A DNA stretch of 64,000 nt from Poindextera sp035294785 (GTDB lineage: Bacteria; Pseudomonadota; Alphaproteobacteria; Caulobacterales; Caulobacteraceae). How positions within the stretch are numbered: position 1 is the stretch's first letter; every line of letters begins with the position of its first letter. A program made the position numbers and the translations under genes. The stretch spans positions 1-64,000 of the forward strand of contig DATGKF010000008.1 in NCBI GenBank assembly GCA_035294785.1, written 5' to 3'. Shown here one piece after another: positions 18,492 through 25,672 of this stretch. A model generated the notes under the pieces. That model saw only the letters and a program-made list of their open reading frames with translations. It was not told where the DNA came from and ran no database searches.

Positions 18492-19031
18492 ATGATCCGC
18501 CTGTTCGCCGCCGTCGTCCCGCCGCCGGAGATCGCCGAGGTCCTGACGCGCCGCCAGCAGGGGCTGCCGGGCGCCCGCTGGCGTCCGGTCGAGGCGCTGC
18601 ACGTGACGCTGCGCTTCTTCGGCGAGATCGACGAAGCCAAGGCCGATGATCTGGATGCGGAGCTGACGCGCGTGGGCGGCGCGCCGTTCGACCTCGAGCT
18701 TGCGGGCGTCGGCGCGTTCGACGAGGGCGGCGCCGCGCACGCCGTCTGGGCCGGCTTGGTCGAGAGCGCGGCGCTGCGAGGGCTGGCGCGCCGCTGCGAA
18801 GCCGCCGCCCGCCGCGCCCGGCTCGCGCCCGATGCGCGCGCCTACCGCCCGCACCTGACGCTCGCCTACCTGCGCCGCGCCGAGCCGGCTCGCGTCGCCG
18901 CCTGGATCCAGGCGCACGCGCTCTTGCGCTCGCCGGCCTTCCGCATCGACCGCTTCGGTCTCTACTCGAGTCGGCTCGGCGGCGAAGGCGCGAGCTACCG
19001 GCTGGAACGCACCTATCCCTTGATCGGCTGA
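18492..19031 (+). CDS. thpR: RNA 2',3'-cyclic phosphodiesterase ThpR (2H family)
   Basis: 179 aa. The two HxTx active-site motifs of the 2H phosphoesterase superfamily are present: HVTLRFF (H37) and HLTLAYL (around residue 120). The start MIRLFAAVVPP is typical of ThpR, formerly 2'-5' RNA ligase. It hydrolyses 2',3'-cyclic phosphate ends of RNA in vitro, and its cellular role is unclear. It is divergent from the Bax inhibitor-like gene. Confidence 0.92.
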   Translation: MIRLFAAVVPPPEIAEVLTRRQQGLPGARWRPVEALHVTLRFFGEIDEAKADDLDAELTRVGGAPFDLELAGVGAFDEGGAAHAVWAGLVESAALRGLARRCEAAARRARLAPDARAYRPHLTLAYLRRAEPARVAAWIQAHALLRSPAFRIDRFGLYSSRLGGEGASYRLERTYPLIG

Positions 19032-19101
19032 AGCGTTCGCCTGGCACGCGATCTGCTTTGAGTCCGGCGACCCCGCTCTCGTGGAGCGCACTGGGACGCC
19101 G

Positions 19102-20190
19102 ATGCCGGACGCCAAGGCCATAAACCCGCTGACCTCGCTGCGCTTCTTCGCCGCGATGTGGGTGGTCTTGTTCCACTATTGGCCGAACCTCGGCGCGGCG
19201 CTGCCGCCGATCGTCGCCAAGGGCTACCTGGGCGTCGAACTGTTCTTCGTGCTGTCCGGCTTCATTCTCTGCCACGTCTATCTCGATAGCTTCGCCGACG
19301 GCGGCTTCCGCTATGGAAGCTTCCTCTGGGCGCGGCTGGCGCGCGTCTATCCCTTGCACCTGGCGACCCTCGTCGGCGTTGGCGCGCTCGCGCTGGCGGC
19401 GTTGGCCGCCGGCCGGGTCATCGACCCGAACATCCTCTCCTGGCCGTCGCTGCCGGCGAATCTCCTGCTCGTGCAGGCGTGGGGCTTCGCGCCGCAAGCC
19501 GGGTGGAACCACCCGTCGTGGTCCATCTCGGCCGAGTGGTTCGCCTATCTCAGCTTTCCGCTCTTCGCCTGGCTGGCGCTGCGGTTCGCCGGCCGGCCGA
19601 AGCTCGCCGCGGCCGGCGCCTATGCATTCCTCGTCCTCGTCTACGCCGCCTTCGAGCGGCTGGCGGGGTCTCCGCTCACCCATGCCACGATCGCCTGGGG
19701 CGCGCTGCGCATCGTGCCCTGCTTCGCTTTCGGCGCTGCGCTTAACCTTGTTTGGCGCGAAATCGCGGCCTCTCGTCGCATGACCGCCCTCGCGGGCGCC
19801 GCAATTTCAGGCGCCGGCGTGGTGCTCGGCGCCCAGTTCGGGGCGCCGGACGCCATCCTGGTCGGTCTGTTCGGTTGTCTGATCTTGTCGCTCGCGGCCC
19901 TCACGAAAGCTGGTGAAAACAGCGGCGGCGGCGCTTTCTTCGTCTATCTGGGCGAGATCAGCTACTCGGTATACATGATCTGTATTCCGTGGAAGCTGTT
20001 GTTCGTGAACGGGGTTGCCCAGGCGATGCACATCGACAAAGCACACATGCCGCTGTGGGCATGGATGATCCTGCTGGCGGGTGTTGTTCCATTGGCCGCG
20101 GCGTCCTACCACCTCGTCGAGTGGCCGGCGCGGCGCTGGATGCGCAGGCTTGCAGCGCCCCGCCCCGCTGCGTTAACAAGCGTGGCTTAG
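19102..20190 (+). CDS. Acyltransferase 3 family membrane protein
   Basis: 362 aa from the ATG at 19102; a GTG at 19081 would add 7 residues. About ten transmembrane helices are visible. The acyltransferase 3 motifs TSLRFFAAMWVVLFHYW (catalytic-type His) and GVELFFVLSGFIL are near the N-terminus, followed by RLARVYPLHLATL. Such enzymes O-acetylate or O-acylate surface polysaccharides, lipids or peptidoglycan at the inner membrane. The acceptor cannot be told and no polysaccharide cluster is adjacent. Confidence 0.9.
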   Translation: MPDAKAINPLTSLRFFAAMWVVLFHYWPNLGAALPPIVAKGYLGVELFFVLSGFILCHVYLDSFADGGFRYGSFLWARLARVYPLHLATLVGVGALALAALAAGRVIDPNILSWPSLPANLLLVQAWGFAPQAGWNHPSWSISAEWFAYLSFPLFAWLALRFAGRPKLAAAGAYAFLVLVYAAFERLAGSPLTHATIAWGALRIVPCFAFGAALNLVWREIAASRRMTALAGAAISGAGVVLGAQFGAPDAILVGLFGCLILSLAALTKAGENSGGGAFFVYLGEISYSVYMICIPWKLLFVNGVAQAMHIDKAHMPLWAWMILLAGVVPLAAASYHLVEWPARRWMRRLAAPRPAALTSVA

Positions 20191-20275
20191 AAGTCACGGC
20201 CGGAAATTATTTTTCTTTTAGTTATTGGCCGGGATGGTTATCGGACAGGCAGTAGGGCCGGGGGAGACCCATCAC

Positions 20276-20935
20276 ATGCGTTCGACGATAAGGGCCGGTT
20301 TCGGCTCGCTCGCCGTTGCTTTCGTGATCGCCTTCAGCGCCGGCCAGGCTCAGGCGGGCGACTATTGGCAGTGCGTTCCCTTCGCCCGCATGATTTCCGG
20401 CATTCAGATTTTCGGTGACGCCTGGACCTGGTGGCAGCAGGCCGCCGGCAAATACGCCCAGGGCTTTACGCCCAAGAGCGGCGCGGTGCTGGTCTTCCGC
20501 CCGCACGGACCGATGACCAAGGGTCATGTCGCCGTGGTGAGCCAGGTGCTGACCGACCGGGTCATCCAGGTGACACAGGCGAACTGGTCGATCATCGAAG
20601 GCAGCCGCGGCAAGGTCGAGCGCGACGTCACCGTGGTCGATGTCTCGCCTCAGGGCGACTGGAGCCAGGTGAAGGTCTGGTTCGATCCGGTCCACGACCT
20701 CGGCAAGACCATCTATCCGACCTACGGCTTCATCTATCAGAACACCGGCAGCGCCGCCGCCAACGCCGCCGAGACGGCTGTCCGCAGCGTGGCCCGCACG
20801 GCGATGAACCAGCTCGCCTCGGCCGTTCCGGCGCCAGGCGCGAACCCGGCGCAGGCGCTTAGCCAGGCGGCCGGTTCAACCGATCCGCTCAGCGCGCTGA
20901 TCGAAGCCGCGACCGGCCCGAGCGCCGCCCACTAG
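20276..20935 (+). CDS. Secreted CHAP-domain protein
   Basis: 219 aa. A signal peptide covers residues 1-28 (cleavage after AGQAQA), followed by a CHAP amidohydrolase/peptidase domain. The candidate catalytic Cys is in WQCVPFAR, the His in KGHVAVV, and an Asn/Asp follows in QANWS. CHAP enzymes usually cut peptidoglycan amide bonds. The C-terminal 60 residues are Ala-rich and probably disordered. GGGGGAGA lies just upstream of the ATG at 20276. The 3' end overlaps the convergent membrane-protein gene by 4 bases. Confidence 0.88.
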   Translation: MRSTIRAGFGSLAVAFVIAFSAGQAQAGDYWQCVPFARMISGIQIFGDAWTWWQQAAGKYAQGFTPKSGAVLVFRPHGPMTKGHVAVVSQVLTDRVIQVTQANWSIIEGSRGKVERDVTVVDVSPQGDWSQVKVWFDPVHDLGKTIYPTYGFIYQNTGSAAANAAETAVRSVARTAMNQLASAVPAPGANPAQALSQAAGSTDPLSALIEAATGPSAAH

Positions 20936-21342
20936 TCGGAGGTTCCGCCAGTCTTCTTGGCGACGGGCTTCGCCGGCCCAGGGACAACCGCGCTTGGCGT
21001 CGCCCCGGCCAACGCGTTTGAGGCGACCGCCGCGGTCGGAGCCGCCGCCGGCTGGCTGGCGATGCGCCCGCCGCTGAGCCGGCCGAGCGTCTGGTCGATC
21101 AACGCGCCGCCGGCCTGGAACGAGCCCTGCTGCACGGCCACGACGATGAAGATCACCGCCAGCGCCGCCAGAAGGAAGGTGAGCAACGCCGCCACGCCGC
21201 CAAATCCGACGGCCCGCCGCCGGGGGCGCGCCTCCAGCCGGCCGCGATCATAGGCGTGCTGCAGTTCGGCCTTGTAAGTGGTCGCATCAACGGTCGCTGC
21301 AGGCGCCGTTTCGGATTGATGGTTCAGGCTCCAGAAGGCCAT
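20932..21342 (-). CDS. Single-pass membrane protein, hypothetical
   Basis: About 136 aa from the ATG at 21342 (GGAG lies upstream). Layout: a short cytoplasmic head (YKAELQHAYDRGRLEARPRR), one transmembrane helix (about residues 43-68, GGVAALLTFLLAALAVIFIV), then an Ala/Pro-rich periplasmic tail ending PAKPVAKKTGGTSD. The function is not recognised. It is convergent with the CHAP gene, and its upstream region holds the candidate small RNA described separately. Confidence 0.65.
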   Translation of the reverse strand: MAFWSLNHQSETAPAATVDATTYKAELQHAYDRGRLEARPRRRAVGFGGVAALLTFLLAALAVIFIVVAVQQGSFQAGGALIDQTLGRLSGGRIASQPAAAPTAAVASNALAGATPSAVVPGPAKPVAKKTGGTSD

Positions 21343-21449
21343 GGACGTGCTCCGCATCGCTTGCCGTCGCCGCCCCGTCGCTGAAACAAACGGTCCGAGC
21401 CGAGCGCCGGTTCCGGCGCTCCCGCGGGCCGACGGCCTCCGCGCGACGA

Positions 21450-21565
21450 AAGAGGGCGGCTCCATGGGGGAGCCGCCCAGGGTTCGCATCATCGAGAAAA
21501 GGTGCGGAGACGGCTGGCTGGCTCTCGCCAGCCTCAAGTCGGGGGGGCGTCGCCGCCTCCGCAAT
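21450..21565 (-). ncRNA. Candidate GSR small RNA (GsrN-like in layout) between DUF1328 and the membrane-protein gene
   Basis: This 309-bp gap (21343-21651) has no ORF worth calling but contains an ordered set of signals on the minus strand. A near-consensus EcfG promoter (21571-21595) is followed by a C7 tract (about 21541-21547), a 7-bp hairpin (21516-21522 with 21527-21533, TCTC-type loop) and a perfect 10-bp GC-rich hairpin (21454-21463 with 21469-21478) trailed by TCTTTCGTC. Together they predict a transcript of about 115 nt. The same terminal hairpin could instead terminate DUF1328 transcripts. Confidence 0.45.
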
Positions 21566-21570
21566 TCAAA

Positions 21571-21595
21571 AACACCCCGCGGGCCTATTCGTTCC
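21571..21595 (-). promoter_or_regulatory. Near-consensus EcfG promoter (GGAAC-N16-TGTT)
   Basis: On the minus strand GGAAC (21595-21591) is followed by 16 bases and TGTT (21574-21571), one base off the CGTT consensus seen at the four other sites nearby. It would start a transcript near 21565, reading into the two hairpins at 21533-21454. Confidence 0.45.
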
Positions 21596-21651
21596 GCGCG
21601 CCCGTGAACTTTTTTCTCGGGTCGATTGTGTTTGTCTTTTCAACACCCTCG

Positions 21652-21825
21652 CTAGACGACCGACTGACCGCGCAAAGCCCGCATCACGAAGCTGGCGACC
21701 AGAAGCACCAGGAAGATGACGAACAGCACCTTGGCGATTTCGGCGGCGATCCCGGCCAGGGCCACGAAGCCCAGGAGGCCGGCGACGATCGCGAGGATGA
21801 AAAAGGTGAGAGCCCAGCCGAGCAT
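21652..21825 (-). CDS. DUF1328 small membrane protein (YtjA/UPF0391 family)
   Basis: 57 aa and almost entirely hydrophobic, with two transmembrane helices. It begins MLGWALTFFILAIVAGLLGF and continues GIAAEIAKVLFVIFLVLLV, the DUF1328 pattern. I chose the ATG at 21825 over one 18 bases upstream because the family starts MLxWAL. A perfect EcfG promoter (GGAAC-N17-CGTT) ends about 54 nt upstream of the start codon, placing this gene in the general stress regulon. The molecular function is unknown. Confidence 0.88.
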   Translation of the reverse strand: MLGWALTFFILAIVAGLLGFVALAGIAAEIAKVLFVIFLVLLVASFVMRALRGQSVV

Positions 21826-21878
21826 GTTGCCTCCGCGTGTCAAAAAGCACGGCGCCGAACGCGCCGCTTCGGGAGAGC

Positions 21879-21904
21879 AACGTCTCGCCGCGCGCGGTCG
21901 TTCC
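21879..21904 (-). promoter_or_regulatory. EcfG-type promoter of the DUF1328 gene
   Basis: On the minus strand GGAAC (21904-21900), 17 bases, then CGTT (21882-21879) perfectly match the alphaproteobacterial GSR promoter consensus. Transcription would start near 21873 and run into the DUF1328 gene (ATG at 21825). Confidence 0.85.
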
Positions 21905-21922
21905 GCCGGAGGCGACGGCCTT

Positions 21923-22723
21923 CTAGGCCGCCTTCCGGCGCGAGCCGGGATGGAAGAACAGCGCCTGGCCGATCGCCGCCTTCACCGTTTCCGGCTGAAA
22001 AGGCTTGGTGATCAGGAAGGTGGGCTCGGGCCGCTCGCCGGTCAGCAGGCGTTCGGGAAAGGCGGTGATGAAGATCACCGGCACGTCGAAGCGGCTGAGG
22101 ATCTCGCGCGCGGCGTCGATGCCGGACGAGCCGTCGGCCAGCTGGATGTCGGCCAGCACCAGACCCGGCTTGTGCCGGGCGGCCTCCTCGATCGCCTCCG
22201 TGCGCGTGGCGGCGATCGCGAGGACGCGGTGGCCCATCTCCCGCGAGAGCGCCTCGATATCGGCGGCGATCACCGGCTCGTCCTCGATGATGAGCACGTC
22301 GGTGGCGAGCTCGGCGTCGATCTCCGTCTGCGCCGCCGCGATCAGCTGCTCGACCTCGGCGAAGTCGGTGTCGAGGATCAGCGCCGTCTCGCTTGGGGTG
22401 AAGCCTTCCAGAGCCGTCAGCAGGAAGGCTTGCCGCGACCGTGGCGCGATACGCATCAGCTTGGTGGTGGCGGTCTCGGCGGCGCCGGGCGGCGTCACCG
22501 GCTCGCTCTCGAGCTGGGCGCCGGTCGTGCGCCAGATGGTGTGAAAGACGTGATAGAGCGCGACCCGCGGCGGCATGGCCGGGTCGAGCATGCGCTCGCC
22601 GGCGGCCAGCGCTTCCAGCGCCACCCGAACGTAGGCGTCGCCGCCGGCCTGGTCGCCGGTCAGCGCGCGCGCGTAGCGCCGGACGTAAGGCAGGTGCGGC
22701 GCCAGTCGTGCTAGCAGGCTCAT
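21923..22723 (-). CDS. phyR: Anti-anti-sigma response regulator PhyR
   Basis: 266 aa, the full PhyR architecture. Residues of about 1-135 form a sigma-like domain (MSLLARLAPHLPYVRRYARA, then sigma4-like ALEGFTPSETALIL). Residues of about 140-258 form a receiver domain, with acidic pair E147/D148, phospho-acceptor D192 (LVLADIQLADG), T220 and K240. When phosphorylated, the sigma-like domain binds NepR and frees EcfG. A perfect EcfG promoter faces the gene from the shared intergenic region, giving positive feedback. It is divergent from nepR-ecfG. Confidence 0.97.
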   Translation of the reverse strand: MSLLARLAPHLPYVRRYARALTGDQAGGDAYVRVALEALAAGERMLDPAMPPRVALYHVFHTIWRTTGAQLESEPVTPPGAAETATTKLMRIAPRSRQAFLLTALEGFTPSETALILDTDFAEVEQLIAAAQTEIDAELATDVLIIEDEPVIAADIEALSREMGHRVLAIAATRTEAIEEAARHKPGLVLADIQLADGSSGIDAAREILSRFDVPVIFITAFPERLLTGERPEPTFLITKPFQPETVKAAIGQALFFHPGSRRKAA

Positions 22724-22808
22724 GAGTTCCCCTTCGCCAAAACAAACCAGCCTACGATCGTTCCAGCACAGGACGATGGCGCAAGCGAGGCGGCCGACCT
22801 GAGACCGA

Positions 22809-22833
22809 AACGCAACGCTTGCCGACGGGTTCC
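22809..22833 (-). promoter_or_regulatory. EcfG-type promoter of phyR
   Basis: On the minus strand GGAAC (22833-22829), 16 bases, CGTT (22812-22809) match the GSR consensus perfectly. It directs transcription towards phyR, whose ATG at 22723 leaves a leader of about 80 nt. Confidence 0.88.
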
Positions 22834-22852
22834 ATGAGGCCCAGCCTTTATC

Positions 22853-22877
22853 GGAACTTACGCACGAGTCGCGCGTT
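22853..22877 (+). promoter_or_regulatory. EcfG-type promoter of nepR-ecfG
   Basis: GGAAC (22853-22857), 16 bases, CGTT (22874-22877) match the GSR consensus perfectly, reading towards nepR (ATG at 22976). Its -35 box is only 20 bp from the phyR promoter's -35 box, so the two are back to back. Confidence 0.9.
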
Positions 22878-22975
22878 GCAAAACGCCGGAATGCGGTCTG
22901 TCTGCGTGCCGGGTACGAGGGGGGCGGAACTTGGAACGGCGATACGCCAAGCCCGAAAGGGACGAGGAGAGCCGC

Positions 22976-23155
22976 ATGGATCAGGGCAGGGGCGAACCTC
23001 GCCGCGCGCTGGACGAAGCGCGCCTCAGACAGCAGGCGATCGGCGCCAAGTTGCGCCAAATGTTCGACGATGTGGTGAACGAACCCGTTCCGGAAACGTT
23101 TCTCGACATCCTCAGGCGCCATGACGAAGGCACGCGCGGTTCAGATGAAGACTAG
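22976..23155 (+). CDS. nepR: Anti-sigma factor NepR
   Basis: 59 aa from the ATG at 22976, which has GAGGAG upstream; a TTG at 22931 would add 15 residues. The core RQQAIGAKLRQMFDDVVNEP followed by VPETFLDIL is the NepR two-helix signature that binds either EcfG or phosphorylated PhyR. It is acidic at the C-terminus. The 3' end overlaps the ecfG start, so sigma and anti-sigma factors are translationally coupled. Confidence 0.95.
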   Translation: MDQGRGEPRRALDEARLRQQAIGAKLRQMFDDVVNEPVPETFLDILRRHDEGTRGSDED

Positions 23156-23753
23156 CCGGGTGGCGCGGGCCGGTGACGACGCCACGGCGACGGACCGACG
23201 CTTCAAAGACGAACTGGTGGCGCTCATTCCGCATCTGCGCGCCTTCGCGCGCACGCTGACCGGCAACCCGACCGCCGCCGACGACCTCGCCCAGGACGCC
23301 CTGATGAAAGCGTGGGACGCGCGGGCGTCGTACCAGATGGGCACCAACATGAAGGCCTGGACCTTCATGATCCTGCGCAACCAGTTCTACTCGGAGAAAC
23401 GCCGGTCCTGGCGGCAGACCCAGCTGGACCAGGAAGCCGCCGAGCGCACGTTGGTCGGGGTGGATGACCCGCAGGCGCCGATCGAACTCGACGAACTTCG
23501 CCTTGGCCTCGCCATGCTGCCGGCCGAGCAGCGGGAGGCGCTGATCCTGGTTGGCGCTGGAGGATTCGCCTACGAGGAGGCGGCCGCGATCTGCGGCTGC
23601 GCCGTCGGCACGGTGAAGAGCCGCGTCAGCCGAGCCCGGCGGGCGTTGCACGGCATTCTGGAGACGGGGGCCTACGGCCGCGACGGTCGCGCGGCCGGAG
23701 AGGCGATGGGCGCGATTCTGGCCGCGGCCGACAACATGGGCCAGATGCGTTAA
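23121..23753 (+). CDS. ecfG: General stress ECF sigma factor EcfG (SigT type)
   Basis: 210 aa from the ATG at 23121; an ATG at 23145 is also possible, and neither has a strong ribosome-binding site. Region sigma2 is LIPHLRAFARTLTGNPTAAD, then DDLAQDALMKAW and NMKAWTFMILRNQFYSEKRR. Region sigma4 is MLPAEQREALILVGAGGFAY with CAVGTVKSRVSRARRAL. This ECF group recognises GGAAC-N16/17-CGTT, the sequence found at four places in this locus including its own operon promoter. It is held inactive by NepR and released by phosphorylated PhyR. A sensor kinase follows after 9 nt. Confidence 0.95.
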   Translation: MTKARAVQMKTSRVARAGDDATATDRRFKDELVALIPHLRAFARTLTGNPTAADDLAQDALMKAWDARASYQMGTNMKAWTFMILRNQFYSEKRRSWRQTQLDQEAAERTLVGVDDPQAPIELDELRLGLAMLPAEQREALILVGAGGFAYEEAAAICGCAVGTVKSRVSRARRALHGILETGAYGRDGRAAGEAMGAILAAADNMGQMR

Positions 23754-23762
23754 AGGGCCGCG

Positions 23763-25487
23763 ATGCCAAGGCTAACTTGGGGTCCGCTCGGCACCATCCG
23801 TTTTCGTCTGGCGGCGGCCGTCGCGCTCGCGCTCGCGCCCGTGCTCGTTTTGGGCGCCGCCCAGGCGACGCTGGCGTTTCGCAAGGACGCGGACGAGGAG
23901 CGGACGACCTTGGCGCTGGCCACGGCCAGGAGCGCCGCCGCCTCGCGCGCGCAGCTCGAGGGGGCGGGGGTGCTGCTGGAGACCCTGGCGCCCCAGTCGG
24001 TCGGCTTCGCCTGCGCCCAGCGGCTGGCGCAGGTCTCGGGCGAACTGAGCGGGTACCAGAACCTGATCCGCTTCGACGCCGACGGGCGGGTCGCTTGCGC
24101 CGGCGCCCCGCTTGTCGGCGACCCGGGCTCGGCGACCGCCGGGTGGTTCCAGAGCCTGGCGCTCGGCGCGCCGACGGCGACCTTGCGCGCGCCCGACGCG
24201 CTCAGTCCCAGCCAGCCGGCCGTCCTGGCCGCCCAGCGCCTGACCGGCCCTGGCGGGCGGTTCGAGGGGGCGCTGGCCGCCATCATCAGCCTCGACAGCC
24301 TGAGGCCGAGCGCGGCCGACCCGGCGCTGCCGCGGGGCACGGAGGTCGCGCTCGCCGACGAGCACGGCCGCTTTCTGACGCGCGCCGACGCCGGCGCCTT
24401 TCCGGCCAGCGCCGCGCGCGGGCTGGTGCGACCCGCCGCCGCCGGGTCGGTCATCGAGTACGGCCAGGACCGGCGGGGCGAGACGCGAGTCTATTCCACC
24501 GCACGCCTGGCGGGGGACGTGTTCGTCGTGCTCTCGGCCCCGGCGCCCGGATGGCTGTCCTGGGCGAGGCTCAATCTGTTCGCCGGCGTCCTCCTGCCGC
24601 TGCTGGCTTTCTTTGTCGCGCTCGTGGCCGTGCTGGTCGTCACCGAGCGGGTGGTCGTGCGCTGGCTCAACTATCTGCAGCGCATCGCGGACATCTACGC
24701 GCGGGGCCGGTTCAGCGTCCGGCCGCTCAAGGCCGACCGCGCCGCGCCCGAGATCCGCAACCTGGCCCACGCGCTCGACGTGATGGCCGACGTGATCGTC
24801 ACGCGCGACCGTTCGCTGCACGCCACGCTGGAGGAAAAGGACGCGCTGATGCGCGAGATCCACCACAGGGTGCGCAACAACCTGCAGGTCATCTCCTCGC
24901 TCATCAGCATGCAGCAGCGCGCCCTCGGCGACCCGGCGGCGCGCGAGGCGATGTTCGACACCCGCCAGCGGATCAACGCGCTCGCGCTCATCTACCGTGC
25001 GCTCTACCAGGGCGCCGATCTGAAGAAGGTCGACATCCGCCAGTTCCTCGGCGACCTGATCGCCCAGCTGATCGTCGAACAGCAGGAGCATGGCGAGCTC
25101 GTGGCGACCGACCTCGAGGCCGACGCACTGATCATCGACCCGGACAAGCTGGCGCCGATCGCGCTCTTTGCGGTCGAGGCGATCGGCAATGCGCAGAAGC
25201 ACGCGCTCTCGGTGCGCGGCGGCGTTTTGCGTGTTCGGTTCAATGTGGTCGACGCCGAGGCGGTGCTGGAGATCAACGACGAAGGGTGCGGCGTCACGCC
25301 TGAACTGGTCAGCACCGGGGTCGGGCGCCAGCTCATGACCGCCTTTGCGCGCCAGCTCCGCGGCCGGATGGAGCTGGTGGAGAATGACCACGGCGGCGTC
25401 ACCGCCAGGTTGATCTTCCCGACCCCGCAGGCTAGGGGGCAAGCTCGGCCGTCGGCGCGGGGCCGCGGGAACCGAGCGGCAGCTTAG
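23763..25487 (+). CDS. Sensor histidine kinase of the HisKA_2 class (PhyK-like GSR kinase)
   Basis: 574 aa. Transmembrane helix 1 is at about residues 16-36, a periplasmic sensor domain of about 230 residues follows, and helix 2 is at about 280-303. Then come a HAMP-like linker and a HisKA_2 dimerisation domain (EIHHRVRNNLQVISSLI, phospho-His at H367/H368), with an HATPase region (VEAIGNAQKHAL, INDEGCGVTPELV) at the end. HisKA_2/HWE kinases phosphorylate PhyR in this pathway. Its place directly after ecfG, 9 nt away, supports a role as the PhyR kinase. An EcfG promoter for the next gene lies inside its last codons. Confidence 0.9.
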   Translation: MPRLTWGPLGTIRFRLAAAVALALAPVLVLGAAQATLAFRKDADEERTTLALATARSAAASRAQLEGAGVLLETLAPQSVGFACAQRLAQVSGELSGYQNLIRFDADGRVACAGAPLVGDPGSATAGWFQSLALGAPTATLRAPDALSPSQPAVLAAQRLTGPGGRFEGALAAIISLDSLRPSAADPALPRGTEVALADEHGRFLTRADAGAFPASAARGLVRPAAAGSVIEYGQDRRGETRVYSTARLAGDVFVVLSAPAPGWLSWARLNLFAGVLLPLLAFFVALVAVLVVTERVVVRWLNYLQRIADIYARGRFSVRPLKADRAAPEIRNLAHALDVMADVIVTRDRSLHATLEEKDALMREIHHRVRNNLQVISSLISMQQRALGDPAAREAMFDTRQRINALALIYRALYQGADLKKVDIRQFLGDLIAQLIVEQQEHGELVATDLEADALIIDPDKLAPIALFAVEAIGNAQKHALSVRGGVLRVRFNVVDAEAVLEINDEGCGVTPELVSTGVGRQLMTAFARQLRGRMELVENDHGGVTARLIFPTPQARGQARPSARGRGNRAAA

Positions 25488-25492
25488 CCGTT
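25468..25492 (+). promoter_or_regulatory. EcfG-type promoter of the entericidin gene
   Basis: GGAAC (25468-25472), 16 bases, CGTT (25489-25492) match the GSR consensus perfectly. It overlaps the 3' end of the kinase gene and would start a transcript about 30 nt before the entericidin ATG at 25529. Confidence 0.88.
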
Positions 25493-25528
25493 GGGTCGTT
25501 GTCGAATTCACGAGAAGGAGAACGCGAT

Positions 25529-25666
25529 ATGCGCAAACTCACGCTTCTGGCGCTGCTCGTCGCCGGCTTGGCGATCGCCGCCTGCAACACGGTCGCCGGC
25601 GCCGGCAAGGATGTGAGCGCCGTCGGCAACGCCGTCACCGACACCGCCCACGACGCCTCGCACTAG
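25529..25666 (+). CDS. Entericidin-family small lipoprotein
   Basis: 45 aa. It begins with a lipoprotein signal peptide MRKLTLLALLVAGLAIAAC, with lipobox LAIAAC and the acylated Cys at residue 19. The entericidin-like tail is NTVAGAGKDVSAVGNAVTDT. GAAGGAGA provides a good ribosome-binding site. Such lipoproteins are membrane-anchored and stress-induced; E. coli entericidin B is a stationary-phase lipoprotein under sigma S. Here a perfect EcfG promoter takes that role. Confidence 0.9.
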   Translation: MRKLTLLALLVAGLAIAACNTVAGAGKDVSAVGNAVTDTAHDASH

Positions 25667-25672
25667 CGCATT

